Below are positions 1-6,621 of a stretch of DNA of 64,000 nucleotides, piece after piece; within the stretch, counting starts at the first letter, position 1; each line of letters opens with the position of its first letter. The notes below the pieces were generated by a model. That model did no database searches and was not told the DNA's origin. It worked only from the letters and a program-made list of their open reading frames with translations. A program made the translations under genes and the position numbers. The stretch covers positions 62,001 to 126,000 of the forward strand of contig NZ_FPAP01000004.1 of NCBI RefSeq assembly GCF_900116415.1, in the 5' to 3' direction. The stretch is from Chryseobacterium formosense (GTDB taxonomy: Bacteria; Bacteroidota; Bacteroidia; Flavobacteriales; Weeksellaceae).

Positions 1-546
1 GCTACAAGTTCTGAAAAAGCGCTTTCAGAATCAGATTCAAAGAAAGTTATTTTGGTTTTAAAATCTCTTCACAATGGCGTTTACAGAATGAGCCCGGATG
101 TACAGGATTTGGTAGAATCATCAAACAACGTTGCGAGAGTTGAATTAAAAGAAGGAGGTTTAAAAATATTAAATCTTTCAAGGTCATCGGTAGAATCATC
201 AAAAGATTCTGTTGCTGAACAATTGAAATCTGTAGCCGAATTAGCAGGGATGAACACTGTTTTCAGTGGTTCTTATCCGGGCTGGAAACCAAAACCGGGT
301 TCTGAAATCGTTCAGCTGATGGAGAAAATCTATGTTGAAAAATTCAACGAAAAACCTCACGTTGTAGCTTGTCACGCCGGTTTGGAGTGCGGAATTATCG
401 GAGCAAATTATCCAGAAATGGAAATGGTAAGTTTCGGACCAACCATCAGAGGGGCACATTCTCCGGATGAAAAGGCGAATATTTCCTCCACACAGAAATT
501 CTGGGCGTTTACAAAAGATATTTTAGCGAACATCCCTTTGAAATAA
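1..546 (+). CDS. pepD: Aminoacyl-histidine dipeptidase (PepD-like), C-terminal part
   Basis: This is the 3' end of a gene whose reading frame is open to the first base of the window; about 181 residues are visible. It looks like the C-terminal part of an M20-family aminoacyl-histidine dipeptidase (cytosol non-specific dipeptidase), a two-zinc enzyme that splits Xaa-His dipeptides such as carnosine. Family hallmarks are the CHAGLECG stretch and, further on, TIRGAHSPDEKANI, whose His corresponds to a conserved zinc ligand of PepD. An internal TTG at 52 is unlikely to be a real start, because the homology runs straight through it. The gene stands alone and is followed by a 135-bp AT-rich gap. 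The family call is strong; substrate range cannot be read here. Confidence 0.9.
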   Translation, partial: ATSSEKALSESDSKKVILVLKSLHNGVYRMSPDVQDLVESSNNVARVELKEGGLKILNLSRSSVESSKDSVAEQLKSVAELAGMNTVFSGSYPGWKPKPGSEIVQLMEKIYVEKFNEKPHVVACHAGLECGIIGANYPEMEMVSFGPTIRGAHSPDEKANISSTQKFWAFTKDILANIPLK

Positions 547-681
547 TATTTTAACATTATTGAAAATATCCAAAGTCTTTTGATTTTGGATATTATTTTG
601 TCTAATTTAATCATGAAAAAATAATTTAAGAATAGTAACGATTGATTTAAAAATCTTAAATTTGAATAAGAAATAAGGATT

Positions 682-915
682 ATGAACTCACAGATTCTAC
701 ATGAAAAACTTGAATTAATTCAATGGTTATCAACATTGGAAGATACTTCTATCATTAAAAAACTAATTCAGTTCAGAAAGGAAGAAACAAAAGACTGGTG
801 GGATTCAATCTCTGATGAAGAAAAAAATTCAATTGAAAAAGGAATTTCTGAAGCCGATAAAAATGATATAAAACCACATTCCGAAGCAAGAAAACTTTAT
901 GAAAAGTGGTTATAA
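682..915 (+). CDS. Putative type II antitoxin
   Basis: This 77-residue acidic protein is rich in Glu, Asp and Lys and contains an EETKDWWDSISDEEKNSIE stretch. That is typical of small flavobacterial antitoxins partnered with RelE/ParE toxins. The main support is context: its 3' end overlaps the next gene by 17 bp, and that gene encodes a RelE/ParE-like protein, giving the usual antitoxin-first order with translational coupling. No DNA-binding fold is obvious by eye, so autoregulation is only expected from the family. Function is inferred from the neighbour. Confidence 0.7.
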   Translation: MNSQILHEKLELIQWLSTLEDTSIIKKLIQFRKEETKDWWDSISDEEKNSIEKGISEADKNDIKPHSEARKLYEKWL

Positions 916-1198
916 TATTTTATGGTCTCCAAATGCACTAAGTGAATTGGAAGAAACCATTGAGTATCTTCAAAAAAACTTTTCAGATAAAGAATTAGCA
1001 AAACTTGCCCGTAAAATCGAAAGTTTTTCAGAAATCATTTCTAAAAATCCCTACATATTTCCAAAATCGGAGCATACAAATATTCACAAAGCTGTTATTC
1101 TAACTTTCAACACTGCCTATTATCGTGTTAAAAATAATGATGTAGAAATCTTATCATTTTTCTCCAATAGACAATCTCCTACTAAAAGTAGAATTTAA
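899..1198 (+). CDS. RelE/ParE family toxin
   Basis: This 99-residue protein has the RelE/ParE pattern. It opens with a short strand and 'WSPNALSELEETIEYL', followed by a helical region, then a 'KAVILTFNTAYYRV' strand pair and a C-terminal strand VEILSFFSNRQSP. In such proteins the C-terminal strand with its Arg usually contributes to the active or binding site. Members either cleave mRNA on the ribosome (RelE) or poison gyrase (ParE); the sequence alone does not decide which. The start lies inside the antitoxin gene. A LOG-family gene starts 16 bp after the stop and may share the transcript. Confidence 0.8.
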   Translation: MKSGYNILWSPNALSELEETIEYLQKNFSDKELAKLARKIESFSEIISKNPYIFPKSEHTNIHKAVILTFNTAYYRVKNNDVEILSFFSNRQSPTKSRI

Positions 1199-1214
1199 AT
1201 TTCAATAATAAATA

Positions 1215-1796
1215 ATGAAAAGTATCACCGTATTCTGTGGCTCGAGTTTCGGCACAGAAGAAATTTATAAAGAACAGGCATATTTAGTCGGAAAAACATT
1301 CGCTAAAGAAAATATTCGCTTAATTTATGGAGGAGCAAATGTAGGTTTGATGGGCGCTGTCGCAGATGGAGTCATTGAAAACGAAGGTAAGGCAATCGGA
1401 GTTCTTCCTCATTTTTTACAATCTAAAGAAATTGCGCATACCAATCTTACTGAACTTATTTTGGTGGAAACGATGCACGAAAGAAAAACAAAAATGAATG
1501 AACTTTCTGATGGAGTAATCGTTCTGCCTGGAGGTTATGGAACTTTGGAAGAATTTTTCGAAATGATTACGTGGGCACAACTCGGGCTTCACAAAAAACC
1601 AATTGCCATTCTGAATATCAATGGTTTTTATGATGATTTAATAAAATTGGTTCAGACTATGGTTGATAAAGGATTTTTAAAACAAATCAATCAGGAAATG
1701 CTTTTGGTGAGTGATGCTATTGATGAGCTTTTAGAAAAAATGAGAAATTACAAAGCTCCGACGGTAGGAAAATGGATTTCTAAGGAGGAAGTTTAA
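1215..1796 (+). CDS. LOG family protein (TIGR00730, nucleotide 5'-monophosphate phosphoribohydrolase-like)
   Basis: This 193-residue Rossmann-fold protein carries the two family signatures: the GGANVGLMGAVADG loop near residue 40 and the PGGYGTLEEFFE motif near residue 97. LOG-family enzymes hydrolyse cytokinin riboside 5'-monophosphate or other nucleotide monophosphates to base plus ribose 5-phosphate. In bacteria many probably act on ordinary purine or pyrimidine nucleotides. The length is normal. It starts 16 bp after the RelE/ParE-like toxin gene, but it is probably a housekeeping gene rather than part of the toxin system. The family is certain; the natural substrate is not. Confidence 0.88.
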   Translation: MKSITVFCGSSFGTEEIYKEQAYLVGKTFAKENIRLIYGGANVGLMGAVADGVIENEGKAIGVLPHFLQSKEIAHTNLTELILVETMHERKTKMNELSDGVIVLPGGYGTLEEFFEMITWAQLGLHKKPIAILNINGFYDDLIKLVQTMVDKGFLKQINQEMLLVSDAIDELLEKMRNYKAPTVGKWISKEEV

Positions 1797-1888
1797 TTAT
1801 TGTGAAATTTAAGAGTTTTTTTAAGACCAATTAATAATTAGGTCACGATTATTAAAAAGTTTGTAAATTTAAATAATGACTAATTATT

Positions 1889-2878
1889 ATGACAAAGGAC
1901 GATTTAAATAAAATATTAACTCAATATGAGGAAAAATCTCCTTTATATACTTCTTTTAGTTTTAAAGTTGAAAAAATATTAAGGAAATTATGTAAAAATT
2001 TTTCAATACATCAGATCGTAAGCAGGATAAAAACCAAAGAAAGTCTTGCTCAGAAAGTCATCAAGAAGAATAAATATGAAAAGCTTGATGATATTACGGA
2101 TATTTTGGCATTAAGAATCATTACTTATTTCGAAGACGATATTTCAAAAATAGAAGAACTCCTTAATAAAGAATTTAAAATTGACAGGGAAAACTCTACC
2201 GATAAAAGAAATATTGAAATTGATAAATTCGGGTACAGAAGCGTTCATTATATCCTTCAGCTCAATGATTATAAAAAAGAATTATCTGAATATGCAGAAT
2301 ATAAAGACATTAAGTTTGAAATTCAGATCAGGAGTATCCTTCAGCATTCATGGGCAGAAATAGAGCATGATTTGGGCTATAAATCTTTTACCGAAATTCC
2401 TCAAAAAGCAAAACGTACATTTTACAGAGTTGCAGCTTTGCTTGAGCAGGCAGATATTGAATTTACAAAACTGAAAAAGGAAATTCAAGATTTTGAAAAC
2501 TCCATCAGCAAGAATTTAAAAAGTAAAGAGAAATTTATAGAAATCAACGAATCAACAATTATTGCATTTGTGAAAAGAAATCAGCTTCTAAGAGAGATTG
2601 AAAATGACATTAAAAAAGCATTAAAACTTACTGAAAATCCCAAGTTTGATTCTGCCTACTTGTCTGCGAATAATTTTTCATCACAATTAAAAAATTTAAA
2701 AATATTTGATTTAACACAGCTTGAAGAAAACCTTATCAATTACAAACAGGAAATTACAACCAGACAAATAGATTATTTACAATCTTTAAATGAAAATTTC
2801 AATAACAGTAAAATAAAAATTTCCCTGATACAAGGCGCTCCAATACTCTGGTTAATTAATTATCTGGAAAGTAAATGA
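1889..2878 (+). CDS. RelA/SpoT synthetase-domain protein (alarmone synthetase-like)
   Basis: This 329-residue protein has a RelA/SpoT nucleotidyltransferase domain at roughly residues 40-165. Visible motifs are DDITDILALRIITYFEDD, the substrate loop KFGYRSVHY, and EIQIRSILQHSWAEIEHDL. Such domains transfer pyrophosphate from ATP to GDP/GTP (making (p)ppGpp) or, in toxic small alarmone synthetases, to ATP or tRNA. There is no HD hydrolase domain and no TGS/ACT region, so it is synthetase-only. It is about 120 residues longer than ordinary small alarmone synthetases, owing to a Lys/Glu-rich, probably helical C-terminal half. It lies 90 bp after the LOG gene and ends before a strong shared terminator. 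The exact product is unknown. Confidence 0.8.
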   Translation: MTKDDLNKILTQYEEKSPLYTSFSFKVEKILRKLCKNFSIHQIVSRIKTKESLAQKVIKKNKYEKLDDITDILALRIITYFEDDISKIEELLNKEFKIDRENSTDKRNIEIDKFGYRSVHYILQLNDYKKELSEYAEYKDIKFEIQIRSILQHSWAEIEHDLGYKSFTEIPQKAKRTFYRVAALLEQADIEFTKLKKEIQDFENSISKNLKSKEKFIEINESTIIAFVKRNQLLREIENDIKKALKLTENPKFDSAYLSANNFSSQLKNLKIFDLTQLEENLINYKQEITTRQIDYLQSLNENFNNSKIKISLIQGAPILWLINYLESK

Positions 2879-2963
2879 TAATGCGTTCAGAATATGTAAT
2901 ATTTATTTAATCTGAAAACTTTAAACAACTCAAAATTTAGCATTAAAGACATATTTGCATATT

Positions 2964-2998
2964 AAAACACCCCTCAAATTAGATTTGAGGGGTGTTTT
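2964..2998. terminator. Bidirectional intrinsic terminator
   Basis: A perfect 16-bp stem (2964-2979 with 2983-2998) closes a 3-nt loop. It has an A-run on one side and a T-run on the other. It lies between the convergent RelA/SpoT-domain gene and the ferredoxin gene, so it can stop transcription from both sides. Confidence 0.9.
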
Positions 2999-3019
2999 AA
3001 GTCATTCATTTAAATTTCC

Positions 3020-3349
3020 CTAGGGATATGGAGCAATTGCTACAGCAAGACCTTCCATTGCAGGAACCATGTGCAACTGACAACCCAATCTGCTATTGCT
3101 TTCCACATGATAAGCTTCCGCCAACATCGCATCTTCCTCATCGCCCATTGGTTCAAGTCCCGGATCATTGATCACATAAACCTGACAAGAAGCACACATT
3201 GCCATTCCTCCACAAACTCCGATGGTTCCTTCTTCCGCCAATTCATAAGAACGGATAATCTCCATTAAGTTCATCGACATATCTGTCGGTGCAACTACAT
3301 CATGAGTAACTCCTTCTCTATCGGTTATTTTTATATTTATATCGCTCAT
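3020..3349 (-). CDS. 2Fe-2S ferredoxin (adrenodoxin type)
   Basis: This 109-residue ferredoxin has the cluster-ligand spacing C46-x5-C52-x2-C55 ... C90 (GVCGGMAMCASC and LGCQLH). That is the pattern of the vertebrate-type/Isc-type [2Fe-2S] ferredoxins, and the length fits. It shuttles electrons in the cytoplasm. The next gene upstream on the same strand encodes an FNR-type ferredoxin reductase, 71 bp away, so the two probably form an NADPH-reductase-ferredoxin pair. The short gap holds a low-complexity TTGATGG tandem run. Confidence 0.93.
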   Translation of the reverse strand: MSDINIKITDREGVTHDVVAPTDMSMNLMEIIRSYELAEEGTIGVCGGMAMCASCQVYVINDPGLEPMGDEEDAMLAEAYHVESNSRLGCQLHMVPAMEGLAVAIAPYP

Positions 3350-3358
3350 CTTTCGTTG

Positions 3359-3384
3359 ATGGTTAATGGTTGATGGTTGATGGC
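3359..3384. repeat. Short TTGATGG-type tandem run
   Basis: Between the reductase and ferredoxin genes is an imperfect run of 7-nt units (gatggttaatggttgatgg and similar). It is low-complexity spacer sequence with no gene of its own. Confidence 0.5.
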
Positions 3385-3420
3385 ATTTGTTTCACTAATA
3401 ACCAACGACCAACAACAAGA

Positions 3421-4476
3421 TTAATCTATTTTCTTTACAACTGCTTTTTCAGCTTCCTTACGGCTTCCGTCGAAACCATCTACTCCACTTACGGTTGTAT
3501 ATTTTAAAACGAATTTCTTACCGGGATTCAGTCTGTTGTAAACGCTCTGACACATTAAGGTCGCTTCGTGGAAACCACAAAGAATCAACTTTAATTTTCC
3601 AGGATATGTATTGATATCACCGATTGCATAAATACCGTCGATGTTGGTTTGATAATCCAATGCATTGTTTACTACGATTGCATTTTTTTCGATATTCAGT
3701 CCCCAGTTTCCGATTTCTCCCAATTTTGGAGTCAAACCGAATAATGGAATAAAATAATCTGTTTCAATATCATAAGGATCTTGTCCGTCAACGGCTACTG
3801 TGATCGCTTCTACTTTTCCGTCACCTTTAATGGCAGTAACTTCTGCAGGAGTAATCAATTTAATTTTACCCTGGTTTTTTAAATCCTGAACTTTTTCTAC
3901 AGAATCCAAAGCTCCACGGAACTCGTTTCTTCTGTGAATCAAAGTTACTTCGCTCGCAACATTTGATAAGAAAACACTCCAATCTAAAGCAGAATCTCCT
4001 CCACCTGCGATAACCACTTTTTTATTTCTGAAATGTTCAGGTTCTTTCACAAAATATTCAAGACCTTTTTCTTCATAATCAGCGATATTATCCATGGTAG
4101 GTTTTCTAGGCTCAAAAGTACCTAAACCACCTGCAATAGCAATTGCTTTACATCTGTGAACCGTTCCTTTATTGGTAATCACTTCAAACCATTCGTCATC
4201 AACTTTCGTATATGATATTGCAGTCTCTCCCAAAGTAAATCCTGGTTGGAATTGTTTGATTTGTTCCATTAAATTATCTACCAATTCACCTGCATTTACA
4301 GAAGGATACCCCGGAATATCAAAAATCGGTTTTTTAGGATACAACTCCGCCAACTGACCTCCTGGTTGTGGAAGTGCATCGATGATATGGCATTTCATTT
4401 TTAGCAAACCTGCTTCAAATACGGCAAAAAGCCCTGTTGGTCCCGCTCCGATAATTAATATATCTGTAGTAATCAT
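3421..4476 (-). CDS. FAD/NAD(P)-dependent ferredoxin reductase, thioredoxin-reductase-like
   Basis: This 351-residue flavoprotein has an N-terminal FAD-binding GAGPTGLFAVFEAG loop, a central NAD(P)-binding GGGDSALDW loop, and a C-terminal AIGDINTYPG FAD motif. There is no CxxC redox pair between the domains. That separates it from thioredoxin reductase and points to the TrxR-like ferredoxin-NADP+ reductase family (EC 1.18.1.2). Its length is typical of that family. It precedes a [2Fe-2S] ferredoxin gene on the same strand, a plausible redox partner. A TAnnTTTG-like box lies about 32 bp upstream at 4508-4515 on the minus strand. Confidence 0.88.
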   Translation of the reverse strand: MITTDILIIGAGPTGLFAVFEAGLLKMKCHIIDALPQPGGQLAELYPKKPIFDIPGYPSVNAGELVDNLMEQIKQFQPGFTLGETAISYTKVDDEWFEVITNKGTVHRCKAIAIAGGLGTFEPRKPTMDNIADYEEKGLEYFVKEPEHFRNKKVVIAGGGDSALDWSVFLSNVASEVTLIHRRNEFRGALDSVEKVQDLKNQGKIKLITPAEVTAIKGDGKVEAITVAVDGQDPYDIETDYFIPLFGLTPKLGEIGNWGLNIEKNAIVVNNALDYQTNIDGIYAIGDINTYPGKLKLILCGFHEATLMCQSVYNRLNPGKKFVLKYTTVSGVDGFDGSRKEAEKAVVKKID

Positions 4477-4631
4477 AATATGACGATAATTTAATAATTT
4501 GTAGCTGCAAATTTACTAATTTTAATGCGAAGCATATTTAATTATGCCCAAATAAAAAACTGAGATTTATCAAAGACACGCAAAAAACTGACAATGAAAA
4601 AGTTGGCAACGTTTTTGTAAAAATGTACTGT

Positions 4632-5402
4632 ATGAAGAAGATAATTAATATCATTGCAATATTTGCTTTCTTTCTTGGATATTCGCAATTGACCAATGTT
4701 GCAGATGGCGAATCGCTTACTTTAAGAATCCACTATGGATTCTTAAATGCAGGAACTGCCAATCTTACCACAAAAAAGGTAAATTATAAAGGTGAGCCCC
4801 ATTTATACGTAAAAGGAACCGGACAAACAACCGGAGCTGTACGTGCATTTTTCAAAGTGGAAGACTTGTACGAGAGCTATATCAATATGCAAACTGAGTT
4901 ACCCAGCTTCTATGTGAGAAATGTAAAAGAAGGGAGTTACAGACAGCATTTGCAAACCGTTTTCAACCACGATAATCATACTTTGGTTTTAACAGATAAA
5001 AAGACTCCTGCAAATGGCTCCAAAACAATCAAGTCCGTAAAAGGAGTTCAGGATATGCTTTCCTGCTTTTATTTTTTAAGAAGTAAAAGCCCCGCCGAAC
5101 TAAAAACAGGGACAATTATCAATATGAATGTCTGGATTGATGATGAGATGTTTCCTTTTCAGCTAAAAGTGGTTGGAACTGAAAATTTAAAGACCAAGTT
5201 CGGAACAATCAATGCCTTGAAAATCATTCCTTCTGTGAAAAGCGGAAGAGTTTTTAAAGAAAAAGAAGGTGTTACGATGTGGGTTTCTAATGATGCGAAT
5301 CATATTCCTCTACTGTTAAAAGCTGAATTAGCCGTTGGATCATTAAAGGCCAGTATCGATGATTATAAAAATGTAAAATATCCTTTAAAATTCAGCAAAT
5401 AA
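4632..5402 (+). CDS. DUF3108 family secreted protein
   Basis: This protein of about 256 residues begins with a signal peptide (MKKIINIIAIFAFFLGYSQ). The start is placed at 4632; an ATG three codons upstream at 4623 is in frame but would put MYC before the signal sequence. The body matches the DUF3108 pattern of Bacteroidota periplasmic proteins: an early 'LRIHYGFLNAGTANLTTK' strand pair, a DMLSCFYFLRS segment, and a late 'TMWVSNDANHIPLLLKAEL' strand. DUF3108 proteins are beta-rich and export-linked with unknown function. It is a single gene, divergent from the reductase gene to its left. Confidence 0.82.
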   Translation: MKKIINIIAIFAFFLGYSQLTNVADGESLTLRIHYGFLNAGTANLTTKKVNYKGEPHLYVKGTGQTTGAVRAFFKVEDLYESYINMQTELPSFYVRNVKEGSYRQHLQTVFNHDNHTLVLTDKKTPANGSKTIKSVKGVQDMLSCFYFLRSKSPAELKTGTIINMNVWIDDEMFPFQLKVVGTENLKTKFGTINALKIIPSVKSGRVFKEKEGVTMWVSNDANHIPLLLKAELAVGSLKASIDDYKNVKYPLKFSK

Positions 5403-5411
5403 AAAATAAAA

Positions 5412-5433
5412 CCTCCGAGAAAAATCTCGGAGG
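5412..5433 (-). terminator. Minus-strand terminator at the end of the triplicated element
   Basis: A perfect 9-bp stem (CCTCCGAGA at 5412-5420 with 5425-5433) closes an AAAA loop. Reading the minus strand, it is followed by a T-rich run; on the plus strand there is no T-run. It therefore terminates a minus-strand transcript that crosses 5484-5756, and probably not the plus-strand DUF3108 gene beside it. Confidence 0.75.
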
Positions 5434-5483
5434 CTTCCTGTAAACCTAAATTAACATAAATTCTGGAATCATTCCCAGGATAA

Positions 5484-5555
5484 TTATGAATCTTTTTTTC
5501 CTGTATCTGTTACAGAGCCGTCAAGCTCTGTAAGTATACTAAGGATTTCAATCAT
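5484..5555 (-). CDS. Possible 23-residue small ORF within the repeat array
   Basis: The last copy of the triplicated element contains an ATG in the shared motif and an open frame of 23 codons that spans the hairpin. It begins MIEILSILTEL and ends with a polar Lys/Asp-rich tail. The second copy encodes a related start (INLSVIITEL after a TTG) that stops inside the hairpin. The first copy stops after eight codons (MKTQMTEI). Decay in two of three copies argues against a conserved peptide, while the similarity between copies keeps the possibility open. There is no known homologue I can name. Confidence 0.25.
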   Translation of the reverse strand: MIEILSILTELDGSVTDTGKKDS

Positions 5556-5756
5556 TTGTGTTTAAGTCAAAAATTTCTTTTTAAGCATCTATTACAGAGC
5601 TTTTTACAGCTCTGTAATGATGACACTTAGGTTAATCAATTGTGTTTTTATTATGCTTTTTCTAAACGGTCTTAAATTTTGTATCTTATACAGAGCCTAA
5701 AAAGGCTCTGCTTCAGATACGTTTATATTTCCGTCATTTGTGTTTTCATCCTCCTT
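5484..5756 (-). repeat. Triplicated hairpin element with shared leader motif
   Basis: This part of a 574-bp gap (5403-5976) holds three copies of one element, read on the minus strand. Each has the motif AAACACAA(A/T)TGA (plus-strand 5552-5563, 5636-5647, 5734-5745), then 17-23 nt, then a perfect hairpin built on ACAGAGC/GCTCTGT: 5510-5533 with a 9-bp stem, 5591-5618 with 11 bp, 5691-5710 with 8 bp. The spacing is about 80-100 bp. A strong AAGGAGG lies just before the first-transcribed copy (plus 5750-5756). The array follows the response regulator gene on the same strand and ends in a terminator, so transcription is likely. Its role is unknown. Confidence 0.7.
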
Positions 5757-5976
5757 CAAAATCCCATTGGTCTAGTTCACACACCACCACTGAACTTAGA
5801 GCAAATTTTACTAAATTTCTTTAGTTGAAAGAAGCAATTTTTTCGCTTAACTTTCTTGATGTAAAATTACTAAGTCCCGACTTATCATAATAATTTTTTC
5901 TGTAGATATATTTCGACCTGTTTGTAGATATTTATCTACAAAAATGAATACTTCCAAAAAAGGTTTTGTTTAATAA

Positions 5977-6621
5977 TTAATGACCAGCTTTCATTAATTC
6001 AATGAGTTCCACAAGGTTTTCGATATTAAGTTTATCAAAAATTCTTTTCTTAATCGTGCTTACCGTATTTTGTTTGATATCGAGATAGGCTGCAATTTCC
6101 AGATTTCCCAAACCTTTCGCATACATCCCGGCAATCTGAATTTCTCTTTCGGTAAGACTTTGAAGTGGATTTATCAGGCTTTTATTGGTAACAGAATTGA
6201 GTAATGCGTTCTGTGTGATTTCTGAAATATATTTTCCCTGATGATGAATTTTCAGAATGGCATTCTTAATTTCGTCTTCTTCGCTAAGTTTACTCAGAAA
6301 ACCATTGGCACCCGCCTGAATGTATTTTACAGATTGAGTATTTTCGTCTACTCCTGAGAAAACAAGAATTTTAATTTCAGGTTTCAGCTGTTTTATTTGC
6401 GATAAAATAGTAAGACTGTTTCCATCCGGAAAAATAGCATCGATGACTAGAATATCAATGGATTGAGCTTCGGTAATCTCCAAAACTTTATTCAAAGTTG
6501 ATGCATGAAAAATTTCACCATCAAACTCCAATTCTTCAATCAGAAATTCTACTCCCTGTCTTATAAGGCTATGATCGTCTGCAAGCAGAAAATTGATGCT
6601 TTTAGAATCTAAACTATTCAT
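5977..6621 (-). CDS. NarL/LuxR-type response regulator
   Basis: This 214-residue two-component regulator has an N-terminal receiver domain: acidic pair in 'LLADDHSLIRQG', phospho-acceptor Asp in 'DILVIDAIFPDGNS', conserved Ser in 'KILVFSGV' and Lys in 'ANGFLSKLSEEDE'. A C-terminal LuxR helix-turn-helix follows (SLTEREIQIAGMYAKGLGN... NTVSTIKKRIFDKL, about residues 150-212). Its start overlaps the stop of the histidine kinase gene by 4 bp (ATGA), so the two are translationally coupled. It should bind DNA when phosphorylated. The triplicated hairpin element just downstream on the same strand is the nearest possible linked locus. Confidence 0.93.
   Translation of the reverse strand: MNSLDSKSINFLLADDHSLIRQGVEFLIEELEFDGEIFHASTLNKVLEITEAQSIDILVIDAIFPDGNSLTILSQIKQLKPEIKILVFSGVDENTQSVKYIQAGANGFLSKLSEEDEIKNAILKIHHQGKYISEITQNALLNSVTNKSLINPLQSLTEREIQIAGMYAKGLGNLEIAAYLDIKQNTVSTIKKRIFDKLNIENLVELIELMKAGH

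Noticed and set aside
4623..4631. MYC extension of the DUF3108 protein
   Set aside because: The signal peptide begins naturally at MKKII; three extra residues give no benefit, although they cannot be ruled out.
5484..5756. CRISPR-like array (three spaced repeats)
   Set aside because: Only three copies, repeats of unequal length, spacers partly alike and no cas genes.
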